From Mongoliibacter sp. (GTDB taxonomy: Bacteria; Bacteroidota; Bacteroidia; Cytophagales; Cyclobacteriaceae): a DNA stretch of 39,896 nt. The stretch covers positions 1 through 39,896 of the forward strand of contig NZ_REBN01000109.1 in the NCBI RefSeq assembly GCF_007692705.1, given 5' to 3'. Under the pieces are notes generated by a model, which searched no databases, was not told where the DNA came from, and worked only from the letters and a program-made list of their open reading frames with translations. Positions 26,513 through 34,848 of the stretch are shown here, piece after piece (within the stretch, counting starts at the first letter, position 1; each line of letters opens with the position of its first letter). Position numbers and translations under genes: made by a program.

Positions 26513-27034
26513 ATGTTTGAATTTAATCCTGAAAAACATTATCCCAAAGAAACGGAAAGCCGTATGGTTATTCGTTTTCAAGACTGCGATCCCTTACAAC
26601 ACCTCAACAACGCAAAGTATTTTGATTATTTTTTCAATGCAAGAGAAGATCAGGTTCCAAAACTTTATGGTGTGGAAATGTATGACATGATCCAAAAGTA
26701 CAATGCTGCTTGGGTGGTGTTCAATCATAATATATCTTATGTCCGACCAGCAAGGGTAGGAGAATGGGTCAGGATCAAAAGTCGGCTACTTTGGTACAAT
26801 CACGATACGGTCTTGTTGGAATACTATATGACTGATGACAGTGGTCGGGAATTGAAAACGGTTTTATGGACCACCATGAGGTACGTGACCATTAAAGAGG
26901 GCGTATCAACAGATCATCAGGGTGCCATTCTAGATTTTCTTAAAGCAACTTCCGAAAATCTTGATGTTACTTCCATTTCCATTGCCCAAAGAGTAAAATC
27001 GCTAAAGAATAAATTGAAGGAATTTGGGAATTAA
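26513..27034 (+). CDS. Acyl-CoA thioesterase of the hot-dog (4HBT) superfamily
   Basis: 173 aa from ATG at 26513; a TTG at 26501 could add four residues but gives no clear benefit. Hot-dog fold with the motif FQDCDPLQHLNNAKYFDYFF (22-41; Asp24, Asp26, His30, Asn32-Asn33), like 4-hydroxybenzoyl-CoA thioesterases and YbgC relatives, then WVVFNHNISYVRPARVGEWV and VLWTTMRYVTIKEG. Predicted to hydrolyse acyl-CoA or acyl-ACP in the cytoplasm. It is monocistronic and ends in a strong terminator. The acyl-CoA dehydrogenase and acyl-CoA ligase are 3-5 kb further on, so a link with them is only thematic. Confidence 0.87.
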   Translation: MFEFNPEKHYPKETESRMVIRFQDCDPLQHLNNAKYFDYFFNAREDQVPKLYGVEMYDMIQKYNAAWVVFNHNISYVRPARVGEWVRIKSRLLWYNHDTVLLEYYMTDDSGRELKTVLWTTMRYVTIKEGVSTDHQGAILDFLKATSENLDVTSISIAQRVKSLKNKLKEFGN

Positions 27035-27060
27035 AATTCCTGATTGAGCGACTTAGGACA

Positions 27061-27090
27061 AAACCTGTACGCAAGCGTACAGGTTTTTTT
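27061..27090 (+). terminator. Intrinsic terminator after the thioesterase gene
   Basis: AACCTGTACGC (27062-27072) pairs perfectly with GCGTACAGGTT (27075-27085); with the flanking A and T the stem reaches 12 bp, and a run of T follows. Confidence 0.9.
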
Positions 27091-27326
27091 GTGTGTATAT
27101 ATGGAGTAAAAAGTATAATAATTTTTTCGAAAATTAATTTTTGTAAATGTTCGAAAAATATGTAACCTAATCCTGTAAGGATTTAAGCTCTATTCTGCAT
27201 GAAACTGTCTCTTTCCCGAACATTTTATGGATATCCTGTTTCAATATTGATACATTTTTGAACACTTCTTTTAGGTTTTTTAAATTATTGGAAATTAACA
27301 ACTTAACATTTTTTAAATATTGATTA

Positions 27327-27367
27327 TCCAGAAATGAGGTGTGTTAGTATGCCATAAAATTTCTGGA
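27327..27367. repeat. Perfect 9-bp inverted repeat in the leader of the secreted-protein gene
   Basis: TCCAGAAAT (27327-27335) and ATTTCTGGA (27359-27367) are exact reverse complements separated by 23 bases, ending 46 bp before the ATG at 27414. It could be a 5' leader hairpin or an operator; no matching family of regulator sites is known to me. Confidence 0.5.
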
Positions 27368-27413
27368 ACAGAAGATGGATATAGGAGAGTACCAACTTAA
27401 ATACTACACAATT

Positions 27414-28001
27414 ATGAAAACATTCATCACACTCGCATTAGCCGCTACTATAGGATTAGCCAGCTTTGCAAACGCTTCAAATGAAAACACTGCTGCTTTG
27501 TCTTCTGTGAAGACCAAAAACAACAAGGTAAATGTATACCTTAAAGAGGGTATGGGGAAAGTCAAACTCGCTATTTTGAACCATGACGGGAAAACCCTTC
27601 ATAGCCAAAAGGTAAATGTGAAAAATGACATTAAGGTACCTTATGACCTATCAAATCTTCCTGTAGGAGAATATCAGGTTTTAGTTCAAAGTAATATCAA
27701 GGAGAATAATGCTGATTATACTGTCTATACAGTAGAAACCAAAGATGAACCAATATCTTATCCTTTGATGGCTTATGTAAAAAATCTGGATAATGAAGGT
27801 TTTAAGCTTACCGTTATCGGGTTAGACGAACCCGGGGTGGAGGTAAAAATCATAACTCAGAAAGGAAAAACCATTTACAAAGAGTTTATAGACGAGCCCA
27901 AAGCTTTTGAAAAAGTATATAAGCTTGATAAAATCAAGGCTGAGGACATCAGCGTACAGGTGAAAGATCAACAAGGCAGGGTGAAAAACCTCTATTTTTG
28001 A
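27414..28001 (+). CDS. Secreted protein of unknown function
   Basis: 195 aa from ATG at 27414, which gives a classic signal peptide (MKTFITLALAATIGLASFANA; the in-frame ATG upstream at 27375 would bury it). The mature part is about 174 aa of beta-rich sequence in two similar-looking halves, with VNVYLKEGMGKVKLAILNHD, SNLPVGEYQVLVQSN, FKLTVIGLDEPGVEVKI and ISVQVKDQQGRVKNLYF. The pattern suggests small Ig-like or T9SS-sorting-domain-like folds (the LPVGEYQV turn resembles them), but the terminal sorting signal is not clear. No family is recognised. Lys-rich; exported to periplasm or surface. Confidence 0.8.
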   Translation: MKTFITLALAATIGLASFANASNENTAALSSVKTKNNKVNVYLKEGMGKVKLAILNHDGKTLHSQKVNVKNDIKVPYDLSNLPVGEYQVLVQSNIKENNADYTVYTVETKDEPISYPLMAYVKNLDNEGFKLTVIGLDEPGVEVKIITQKGKTIYKEFIDEPKAFEKVYKLDKIKAEDISVQVKDQQGRVKNLYF

Positions 28002-28034
28002 ACTAAATCAAACCTAATAAACTACCACAATTAA

Positions 28035-28067
28035 CCCCTTCAGGAGTTTCCTGAGGGGATTTTTTTG
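28035..28067 (+). terminator. Intrinsic terminator after the secreted-protein gene
   Basis: CCCCTTCAGGA and TCCTGAGGGG pair over a short GTT loop with one bulged T, followed by a seven-T run. Confidence 0.8.
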
Positions 28068-28144
28068 TCTTTCATAAATTATAAAAAGTATTCTAAATCC
28101 CTCATTTTTGAAGTGATTTAATTAATTCATTGACTTTGTCTAAA

Positions 28145-28160
28145 TGATATTATAATATCA
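28145..28160. repeat. 16-bp perfect palindrome
   Basis: TGATATTATAATATCA is its own reverse complement. It lies 148 bp upstream of the M28 peptidase ATG and may be a dimeric-regulator site. Confidence 0.6.
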
Positions 28161-28307
28161 ACTAAAAACCCAAAAATATTGACATAAATGAAAACTTAAT
28201 GTCAAGACATTTATATGATGAATTGACCATATTTATATAAATGGAACTGTATTATTTATATTTTTTCACATTTTTGGGCATTCGTAAATATTAACCCTTT
28301 TCAAAGT

Positions 28308-29849
28308 ATGAATGGATTGAATAGAAAAACTATGTATCTGCTTATTGCAGTGATTTTTAGCTTCGGAAGCCTAGTGCAAGCGCAAGAAGATGTGAATCTG
28401 GAGATGATGCATAAAATTAAGAATGAAGGTATAGGGAATTCCCAGATTCAGGACCTTTCCTTTCATTTGACAGATTATTTAGGACCTAGATTATCAGGTT
28501 CCACCAATCTCAGAAATGCCAGAGAGTGGACAGCCGAGAAATTTAAGGAATGGGGATTATCCAATGTGCGTATAGATTCTTATGGTGAATTTGGGAGAGG
28601 TTGGGATGTCAAAAAATCTTACATCGCTATGAAAGACCCTTACTATGCACAAGTTATCGGTTACCCAAAAGCCTGGACTGATGGAACCAATGGACTGATA
28701 GATGCTGAAGTAACTTTGCTTGAAATTACCTCTGAAGAAGATTTTGAAAAATACAGAGGTCAAATTAAGGGGAAAGTAGTAATCACTCCTACAAACTTCA
28801 ACCATAATCCTGCATTTGAGCCAGAAGCATTTAGGTTAACTGATGAGCAGTTAGAAGAGAGAAAAACCATCAGCATAGGTGGGGGAGGCGGAAGATATAC
28901 TCCTGAGATGATAGCACAGCTAAGGGCACAGCGAGCTTTGGACCAAAAACTTACTCAATTTTTATTGGAAGAAGAGGTTGGATTGAGGTTGACAGGAACA
29001 AGAGGAAGTTTTGGAACAGTATTTCATACAAGAGCAGGGTCATTCAGTACTGATAAAAACCCTACTGTACCAGAAATGGAAATTGCCTCAGAGCACCATG
29101 GACGAATTTACCGCTTGTTGAAAAATGGGAAAACAGTAAAAATTGAAGCTGAAATTGAAGTTGAATGGTTGGATGATGACTACAAAGGTTATAATGTCCT
29201 GGCTGAGATACCAGGTACTGACAAAAACTTAAAGCCTGAATTGGTACTTTTGGGAGCCCATTTAGACAGTTGGCATGCGGGTACTGGAGGAAATGACAAC
29301 GCCGCTGGAGTCGCTGTGATGATGGAGGCGATAAGGATCCTCAAAGCATTGGATTATCAACCAAAAAGAACGATCAGAATAGCACTTTGGGGAGAAGAAG
29401 AGCAGGGACTTTTCGGGTCAAGAGGTTACGTTCAAAAGTATGTAGCAGACAGGATTTCCAAAGAGAAGAAAGCAGAATGGGATAAAATTTCAGCATACTA
29501 TAATGTTGATAATGGATCAGGAAAAATAAGAGGTATATATTTGGAAGGTAATGACATGTTGGTCCCAGTTTTTGAAAAATGGTTTGAGCCTTTTCATGAA
29601 ATGGGAGCTAAAACGGTTACCAGAAGAAATACTGGTTCAACAGATCATGTTGCCTTTGATGCTGTGGGTGTTCCAGGTTTTCAGTTTATCCAGGATCCCA
29701 TTGATTATGGTAAAGGATATCATACCAATATGGATGTTTATGAACGTATGCAGTTTTCAGATATGACCCAAGCCGCCGTAATAGTTGCAGCTATGGTGTA
29801 TAATACTTCAGAAAGACAGGAGAAATTGCCAAGAAAAGCCTGGAAATAA
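28308..29849 (+). CDS. M28 family metallopeptidase, exported
   Basis: 513 aa with a signal peptide ending at VQAQ (about residue 26). Middle region with a PA-like inserted domain (about 130-230, including GGGGGRYTPEM). The catalytic M28 domain follows: GAHLDSWHAGTGG with His318 and Asp320, GGNDNAAGVAV with Asp330, WGEEEQGLFGSRGYV with Glu363 (general base) and Glu364 (ligand), and TGSTDHVAFDAVGVPGFQF with the last zinc His. This is a two-zinc aminopeptidase/carboxypeptidase fold like glutamate carboxypeptidase II relatives; it should degrade peptides in the periplasm or outside. It is monocistronic and ends in a strong terminator. Confidence 0.92.
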   Translation: MNGLNRKTMYLLIAVIFSFGSLVQAQEDVNLEMMHKIKNEGIGNSQIQDLSFHLTDYLGPRLSGSTNLRNAREWTAEKFKEWGLSNVRIDSYGEFGRGWDVKKSYIAMKDPYYAQVIGYPKAWTDGTNGLIDAEVTLLEITSEEDFEKYRGQIKGKVVITPTNFNHNPAFEPEAFRLTDEQLEERKTISIGGGGGRYTPEMIAQLRAQRALDQKLTQFLLEEEVGLRLTGTRGSFGTVFHTRAGSFSTDKNPTVPEMEIASEHHGRIYRLLKNGKTVKIEAEIEVEWLDDDYKGYNVLAEIPGTDKNLKPELVLLGAHLDSWHAGTGGNDNAAGVAVMMEAIRILKALDYQPKRTIRIALWGEEEQGLFGSRGYVQKYVADRISKEKKAEWDKISAYYNVDNGSGKIRGIYLEGNDMLVPVFEKWFEPFHEMGAKTVTRRNTGSTDHVAFDAVGVPGFQFIQDPIDYGKGYHTNMDVYERMQFSDMTQAAVIVAAMVYNTSERQEKLPRKAWK

Positions 29850-29870
29850 TTACGCTAAATGATAGATAAA

Positions 29871-29904
29871 AAAGAGACCAAAACAATTTGGTCTCTTTTT
29901 TTTG
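29871..29904 (+). terminator. Intrinsic terminator after the M28 peptidase gene
   Basis: AAAGAGACCAAA (29871-29882) pairs perfectly with TTTGGTCTCTTT (29887-29898) over a four-base loop, with a long T-run after. Confidence 0.9.
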
Positions 29905-30019
29905 TTTACGAAAGAAATGTTGGAATAGGGAAGTTAATTTTGTATATTTCGAATCAAAATTTATAAAAATATAAGATTGACCTAAGTTTAATTCTGTATC
30001 AAATAAACCCAAATATAAG

Positions 30020-31180
30020 ATGTATTCCGTAGTCAGGACAATTTTCAATGAGGAGCATGAAATGTTCCGCCAATCCATTAAAGATTTTATAGCAAAGGAG
30101 ATTATTCCATACAATGCTGAGTGGGAAAAGAACAAAATGGTTTCCCGAGAATCATGGAAAAAATTAGGTGAAAATGGATTTTTATGCCTTCAAGCTCCTG
30201 AGGAATATGGTGGAATGAATATCAATGATTTTCGTTACAATGCGGTTTTTATTGAAGAGTTAGGTCTTTCTGGTTGTTCTGGACCAGCAATTGGTTACCC
30301 TTTACATAGCGATATTGTATTTCCTTATGTCCTTCATTACGGGACTGAGGAAGCCAAAAAGAAGTACATCCCTGGCATGGTATCAGGTGAAATGATATCT
30401 GCAGTAGCTATGACCGAGCCAGGTGCAGGTTCTGATCTTCAGGCTATTAGAACGACCGCTGAAGATAAAGGTGACCATTATTTGATCAATGGTTCTAAGA
30501 CTTTTATCACCAATGGTTTTCTTTGCGACTTGGTGGTGGTAGCAGCCAAAACAGATCCGAGCAAAGGGGCTAAAGGAATCAGTTTGTTTATCGTCGATAG
30601 AAATATGGAAGGTTTTTCAAAGGGAGTTCCTTTCGAAAAAGTTGGCTTACATGCACAAGATACTTGTGAATTATTTTTTGAGGATGTAAGAGTTCCCAAA
30701 GAAAATTTACTCGGAAAAGTAGGAGAAGGATTCAAATACCTGATGACCGAGTTGGCTCAGGAAAGACTGATTGTGGGTTTGGCTGCTTTGGCATTGGGGG
30801 AATCCGCATTTTTATCTACCATAGATTATGTAAAGCAAAGAAGAGCTTTCGGCAAGAGCATTTCAGAATTTCAGAATACCAGGTTCAAATTGGCAGAAAT
30901 GGGTGCAAAACTAGAACAGGGTAGGATTTATGCTGATCAATTGGTTTTGTTGCATAATGACAAAAAAGTAGACTCTGCTATGGCTTCCTCTGCCAAATAC
31001 TTATTGACCGAACTTCAATGTGAAGTTTCAGATGAATGTGTACAATTACATGGCGGTTATGGTTACATGTGGGAGTATCCTGTAGCCCGGGCTTTTGCGG
31101 ATGCAAGAGTGCAGCGAATTTATGCAGGGACCAATGAAATTATGAAGGAACTGATCACGCGAAAATTACTTATGGATTAG
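30020..31180 (+). CDS. Acyl-CoA dehydrogenase, long-chain (LCAD)-like
   Basis: 386 aa, cytoplasmic flavoprotein. AVAMTEPGAGSDLQ (129-141) is the first acyl-CoA dehydrogenase signature; the C-terminal LHGGYGYMWEYPVARAFADA and YAGTNEIMKELITRKLL close the fold. The catalytic glutamate in MCAD-type enzymes sits in YEGT, but here this is YAGT, and a Glu (248) occurs in LAQERLI, the position used by LCAD and isovaleryl-CoA dehydrogenase. Together with GYMWEYPVA this points to an LCAD-type enzyme catalysing the first step of beta-oxidation with FAD. The acyl-CoA ligase gene follows after 204 bp, with a candidate terminator between. Confidence 0.93.
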   Translation: MYSVVRTIFNEEHEMFRQSIKDFIAKEIIPYNAEWEKNKMVSRESWKKLGENGFLCLQAPEEYGGMNINDFRYNAVFIEELGLSGCSGPAIGYPLHSDIVFPYVLHYGTEEAKKKYIPGMVSGEMISAVAMTEPGAGSDLQAIRTTAEDKGDHYLINGSKTFITNGFLCDLVVVAAKTDPSKGAKGISLFIVDRNMEGFSKGVPFEKVGLHAQDTCELFFEDVRVPKENLLGKVGEGFKYLMTELAQERLIVGLAALALGESAFLSTIDYVKQRRAFGKSISEFQNTRFKLAEMGAKLEQGRIYADQLVLLHNDKKVDSAMASSAKYLLTELQCEVSDECVQLHGGYGYMWEYPVARAFADARVQRIYAGTNEIMKELITRKLLMD

Positions 31181-31268
31181 GCTCTGATATTTTTATCTGG
31201 CAAAAAATCAAAGATTAATGTTTGATTTTCTTTTGACAGCGATTCAATAGAGATGATATATTGTATAA

Positions 31269-31307
31269 AAAGGCACTTTTTCTACAGGAGAATTGCCTTT
31301 CTTTTTT
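31269..31307 (+). terminator. Candidate terminator after the acyl-CoA dehydrogenase gene
   Basis: AAAGGCA (31269-31275) pairs with TGCCTTT (31294-31300), with extra pairing inside the loop, and six T follow. Weaker than the others in the window. Confidence 0.6.
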
Positions 31308-31384
31308 GAAACAAACATTATTGCTTTATATTTATTTGATCGTAAAAAGGATTATTTAGTCTTAACCCAAAATATCAAATACAT

Positions 31385-33058
31385 ATGCAAGATTTCCCAT
31401 GGTTGAAACATTATCCAAAAGCAGTGGATGCAGAGGTCGATGTGACTTCCTACAGCTCAGTAGTCAATCTTTTTGAAGAAAGTGTAAGCAAATTTGGTGA
31501 TGCAGTGGCCTATGAATGCATGGGTAAATCTATGACATTCAATGAATTGGATACCTACTCTCAAAACTTTGCCTCTTTTCTCCAACATGAATTAAAAATG
31601 AGTAAAGGTGATAAAGTGGCCATTCAGATGCCGAACTGCCTTCAGTATCCGGTAGCACTTTTTGGTACACTGAGAGCAGGGATGGTTGTGGTAAATGTGA
31701 ATCCACTCTATACCGCAAAAGAAATGAAACATCAATTTGATGATTCAGGCGCGAAGGCAATCGTAATAGTAGAAAATTTCGCAAGCAACCTTGAAAAAAT
31801 TCAGAATGACATTCATGCTGAACACGTTATCACCACAGGTCTCGGAGATATGCTTGGTGGATTGAAAGGTACGATTGTCAATTTTGTGGTGAAGTATGTT
31901 AAAAAAATGGTTCCTTCTTACAGTATTCCGAAGGCACATACCTGGAAATCTGCATTGTCTAAAGGAAGCAAAACCGGATTCAACAGGGAATGGATGACTT
32001 TGGAAGACGCTGCATTTTTACAATATACAGGAGGTACTACAGGAGTATCCAAAGGCGCTGAACTTACACATGCCAATATAGTGGCTAATATGCAGCAGAT
32101 TTCTGCTTGGATGAAACCTAAACTGAAGGACAATGAAGAGGTAGTAATTACAGCATTGCCGCTTTACCATATTTTTGCATTGACAGTAAATTGCTTGGCT
32201 ATGTTTAAAATCGGTGCAAAAAATGTTTTGATCACCAATCCACGAGATATGCCTGGTTTTATTAAAGAACTGGGCAAGCATAAGTTTACCGTTATTACAG
32301 GTGTCAATACTTTATTTAATGGATTGATGAATGCAGAAGGGTTTAAAGATTTGGATTTCAGTAGTTTAAAAGTTGCTGTAGGAGGAGGGATGGCGGTTCA
32401 AAAGGCTACTGCTGAAAAATGGGAGAAGATAACAGGAATCGCTTTGGCAGAAGGCTATGGCTTGACAGAAACCTCTCCAGTTGCAGTCTGTAACCCAATA
32501 GATGGCACGGAAAGAATTGGAACAATTGGAGTTCCACTTCCAAATACTGATGTAAAAGTAATTGATGATGATGGAAAAGTTCTTGCAGTTGGAGAAAAGG
32601 GCGAACTGTGCATTAAAGGTCCTCAGGTGATGAAGGGGTATTGGAATAGACCTGAGGAAACAGAAAAGGTAATGGATGGAGATTGGTTTAAAACAGGAGA
32701 CATTGCTGTAATTGACGAAGACGGTTTTGTAAAAATCGTAGACAGGAAAAAAGAGATGATTTTGGTTTCAGGTTTCAATGTATATCCTAATGAGGTAGAA
32801 AATGCGATTGCTTCACATCCTAAAGTACTGGAAACGGGTGTCATAGGTATGCCTGATGAAAAATCCACAGAAAAAGTAGTTGCGTATGTGGTTCCAAAAG
32901 ACAGTTCTGTCACAGCGGAAGAAATCATATCACATTGTAGGGAAGAACTTACCAATTATAAAGTACCAAGAGAGGTGTACTTCACAGACGAGCTTCCAAA
33001 GTCCAATGTTGGTAAAATTCTTAGGCGGAAAATCAAGGAGATGCATGAAAAGAAATGA
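31385..33058 (+). CDS. fadD: Long-chain acyl-CoA synthetase (AMP-binding enzyme)
   Basis: 557 aa. The ANL-superfamily motifs are in order: YTGGTTGVSKGAELTHANI (P-loop like A3), AEGYGLTETSPV (A5), KTGDIAVIDEDGFVKIVDRK (A7-A8) with KEMILVSGFNVYPNEVE, and near the end PKSNVGKILRRKIKE with the catalytic Lys (A10). The hydrophobic acyl channel and length match FadD. It activates long-chain fatty acids to acyl-CoA using ATP, feeding the LCAD-like dehydrogenase just upstream. No signal peptide; expected at the inner face of the membrane. It ends in a strong terminator. The symbol is by family similarity only. Confidence 0.9.
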   Translation: MQDFPWLKHYPKAVDAEVDVTSYSSVVNLFEESVSKFGDAVAYECMGKSMTFNELDTYSQNFASFLQHELKMSKGDKVAIQMPNCLQYPVALFGTLRAGMVVVNVNPLYTAKEMKHQFDDSGAKAIVIVENFASNLEKIQNDIHAEHVITTGLGDMLGGLKGTIVNFVVKYVKKMVPSYSIPKAHTWKSALSKGSKTGFNREWMTLEDAAFLQYTGGTTGVSKGAELTHANIVANMQQISAWMKPKLKDNEEVVITALPLYHIFALTVNCLAMFKIGAKNVLITNPRDMPGFIKELGKHKFTVITGVNTLFNGLMNAEGFKDLDFSSLKVAVGGGMAVQKATAEKWEKITGIALAEGYGLTETSPVAVCNPIDGTERIGTIGVPLPNTDVKVIDDDGKVLAVGEKGELCIKGPQVMKGYWNRPEETEKVMDGDWFKTGDIAVIDEDGFVKIVDRKKEMILVSGFNVYPNEVENAIASHPKVLETGVIGMPDEKSTEKVVAYVVPKDSSVTAEEIISHCREELTNYKVPREVYFTDELPKSNVGKILRRKIKEMHEKK

Positions 33059-33092
33059 TAAGTATAATATCATTTTCCAAAATGAAATATCG

Positions 33093-33128
33093 AATGGATG
33101 TCAATTTTTTGACATCCATTTTTTATTT
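33093..33128 (+). terminator. Intrinsic terminator after the acyl-CoA synthetase gene
   Basis: AATGGATGTCAA (33093-33104) pairs perfectly with TTGACATCCATT (33109-33120) over a TTTT loop, then TTTTATTT. Confidence 0.9.
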
Positions 33129-33173
33129 ATTATTTTTTCAAGTAAATTTTTAAGTCTTTAACCCCAATCTAAT

Positions 33174-34775
33174 TTGAATACTTTTGACTATATCATTATC
33201 GGTGCAGGTTCTGCAGGATGCGTACTTGCCAACCGGCTTTCAGAAAATCCGGAAAATACCGTTTTATTGGTTGAAGCTGGTGGACCGGATTCAAAAAATG
33301 AAATTAAGATTCCTGGAGCTTATAGCAAACTGCATAGGTCAGAAGTAGATTGGGCTTTTTGGACTGAACCGCAAGAACATGTGGGAGGTCGAAAAATTTT
33401 TATCCCAAGAGGAAAAACGCTAGGTGGCTGCAGCAGTACCAATGCCATGGCATATGTACGGGGAAATTCGGCAGATTATGACGAGTGGGCAGCAATGGGA
33501 AATAAGGGCTGGTCTTACAAAGATCTTTTACCTTACTTCAAAAGATCAGAAAAAAACCATGACTTTAAGGGGGCATATTATGGAGAGGAAGGCCCTTTGC
33601 ATGTTAAATTAGCAGATGAACCTCATTTTTTGGGAAAGCACTTTATCGAAGCCTGCGCGGGGTCTGGAATTCCAGTAAATCCTGAATACAATGGTAAAGA
33701 ACAATTAGGCGCTTCATTACTCCAATACACCATATTCAAGCAACAGAGACAAAGCACAGCGACAGCTTTTTTAAAGCCTGTATTGAACAGAAAAAACCTT
33801 ATTGTGAAAACTAAATTAAATGTATCTAAAATACTGATTGATAACAATATAGCTATAGGTATTGAAACTATAGATTTAAATAAAAATTATATCAATTATT
33901 TAGCTAATAAAGAGGTTATTGTATCTGCTGGCTCCATCAAAACTCCGCAGATTTTGATGTTATCCGGTATAGGTGATTCAGATTATCTCAAGAATTTTGG
34001 TATTGAAACCAAGCATAATTTACCAGGTGTTGGCAAGAACCTCCAAGATCATATTTGGTCAGGTGTCAGTACATGGTCTTCCGTAAATACAGATAATCAC
34101 GGCTTGAATCTGATCCCGATGACCACGAGTCTTCTGAAATATCTTTTTTTCAAAAACGGTCCACTTACTAACGGTCCACTTACAGCTAATGCTTTTCTTA
34201 ATTTGAATGGAAATGAGAGTAAACCAGATATTCAGTTTCACTTTGCAGTATCAACCGTTAAAGAAGATTATAGTACTGATATCTATGATATCCACACCTT
34301 TCCAAAAGATAGTGGCTTTAGTATCATGGTCATTTTATTACACCCCAAAAGTAGGGGGTTCATCGGATTGAAAGATGATGATCCGTTTTCTGCTCCTTTG
34401 ATACAGCCTAATCTACTTTCTGAGAAAGAAGACTTAAATCTTTTGATAAAAGGATTAGCGAAAGCGAAAGAAGTAATGGGACAAGAATCCTTAAAGCAAT
34501 TCCGAAAAGGAGAGGCATTAATTCCGAGTTCATTTGAACGTGAAGGAATAGAAGCTCACATACAAAAAACCTTAGAAACTTTATATCATCCGGTTGGTAC
34601 TTGTAAGATGGGTAACGATGAGATGTCAGTGGTTGACTCGGATTTAAAGGTTTATGGCATACAAAATCTACGGATAGCAGACGCTTCAATCATGCCCAAA
34701 ATTATTTCCGGGAACACCAATGCTGCTTGCATCATGATTGGGGAAAAGGCTTCTGATTTGATCCTTAGTCAATAA
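33174..34775 (+). CDS. GMC family FAD-dependent oxidoreductase (choline dehydrogenase-like)
   Basis: 533 aa, start TTG at 33174, which places the FAD-binding motif FDYIIIGAGSAGCVLANRLS directly at the N-terminus as in all homologues; no ATG nearby fits. GMC signature 1 is PRGKTLGGCSSTNAMAYVRG (about 83-102), signature 2 GSIKTPQILMLSGIG, and the active-site pair is HPVGTCKMG and NTNAACIMIGE. The oxidised alcohol is unknown (choline, glucose, aryl or long-chain alcohol). The gene contains an in-frame 15-bp tandem duplication (34155-34184). The neighbouring exported epimerase is on the same strand, but a weak terminator separates them. Confidence 0.92.
   Translation: MNTFDYIIIGAGSAGCVLANRLSENPENTVLLVEAGGPDSKNEIKIPGAYSKLHRSEVDWAFWTEPQEHVGGRKIFIPRGKTLGGCSSTNAMAYVRGNSADYDEWAAMGNKGWSYKDLLPYFKRSEKNHDFKGAYYGEEGPLHVKLADEPHFLGKHFIEACAGSGIPVNPEYNGKEQLGASLLQYTIFKQQRQSTATAFLKPVLNRKNLIVKTKLNVSKILIDNNIAIGIETIDLNKNYINYLANKEVIVSAGSIKTPQILMLSGIGDSDYLKNFGIETKHNLPGVGKNLQDHIWSGVSTWSSVNTDNHGLNLIPMTTSLLKYLFFKNGPLTNGPLTANAFLNLNGNESKPDIQFHFAVSTVKEDYSTDIYDIHTFPKDSGFSIMVILLHPKSRGFIGLKDDDPFSAPLIQPNLLSEKEDLNLLIKGLAKAKEVMGQESLKQFRKGEALIPSSFEREGIEAHIQKTLETLYHPVGTCKMGNDEMSVVDSDLKVYGIQNLRIADASIMPKIISGNTNAACIMIGEKASDLILSQ
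34155..34184 (+). repeat. 15-bp in-frame tandem duplication inside the GMC gene
   Basis: AACGGTCCACTTACT and AACGGTCCACTTACA lie side by side (14 of 15 bases identical), giving NGPLTNGPLT in the protein. It keeps the frame, and sits in the substrate-side loop region before the C-terminal GMC domain. Confidence 0.8.
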
Positions 34776-34805
34776 AATTTATTTTGAACCAGATTTAATT
34801 AAAAG

Positions 34806-34830
34806 CTTGAAATCTATTCAAGTTTGTTTT
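34806..34830 (+). terminator. Candidate terminator after the GMC gene
   Basis: CTTGAA (34806-34811) pairs with TTCAAG (34817-34822) and can be extended by a G-T and two A-T pairs; TTTGTTTT follows. Low stability. Confidence 0.4.
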
Positions 34831-34848
34831 GACCTATATTTAAGTTTT

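Larger units (their letters stand above)
27035..27413. other. 379-bp intergenic region between the thioesterase and the secreted protein
   Basis: Holds the terminator at 27061-27090, an approximate inverted repeat around TTCGAA (27121-27131 and 27150-27159), and, nearer the next gene, a perfect 9-bp inverted repeat (27327-27335 / 27359-27367). No open frame of note and no RNA gene seen. Confidence 0.6.
28002..28307. other. 306-bp AT-rich intergenic region with inverted repeats
   Basis: After the terminator at 28035-28067, the region before the M28 peptidase gene is very AT-rich and carries a 16-bp perfect palindrome (28145-28160), an inverted repeat TTGACAT/ATGTCAA (28179-28185, 28199-28205) and CATTTATAT/ATATAAATG (28208-28216, 28235-28243). 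No open frame of note. Confidence 0.6.

Noticed and set aside
29935-29942. TAATTTTG upstream of the acyl-CoA dehydrogenase as a -7 promoter element
   Set aside because: It fits the consensus but is 77 bp before the ATG and no TTTG lies at the right spacing upstream.
31539-32955. Several open frames on the minus strand inside the acyl-CoA synthetase gene
   Set aside because: Shadow frames; the plus-strand enzyme has all its motifs intact.
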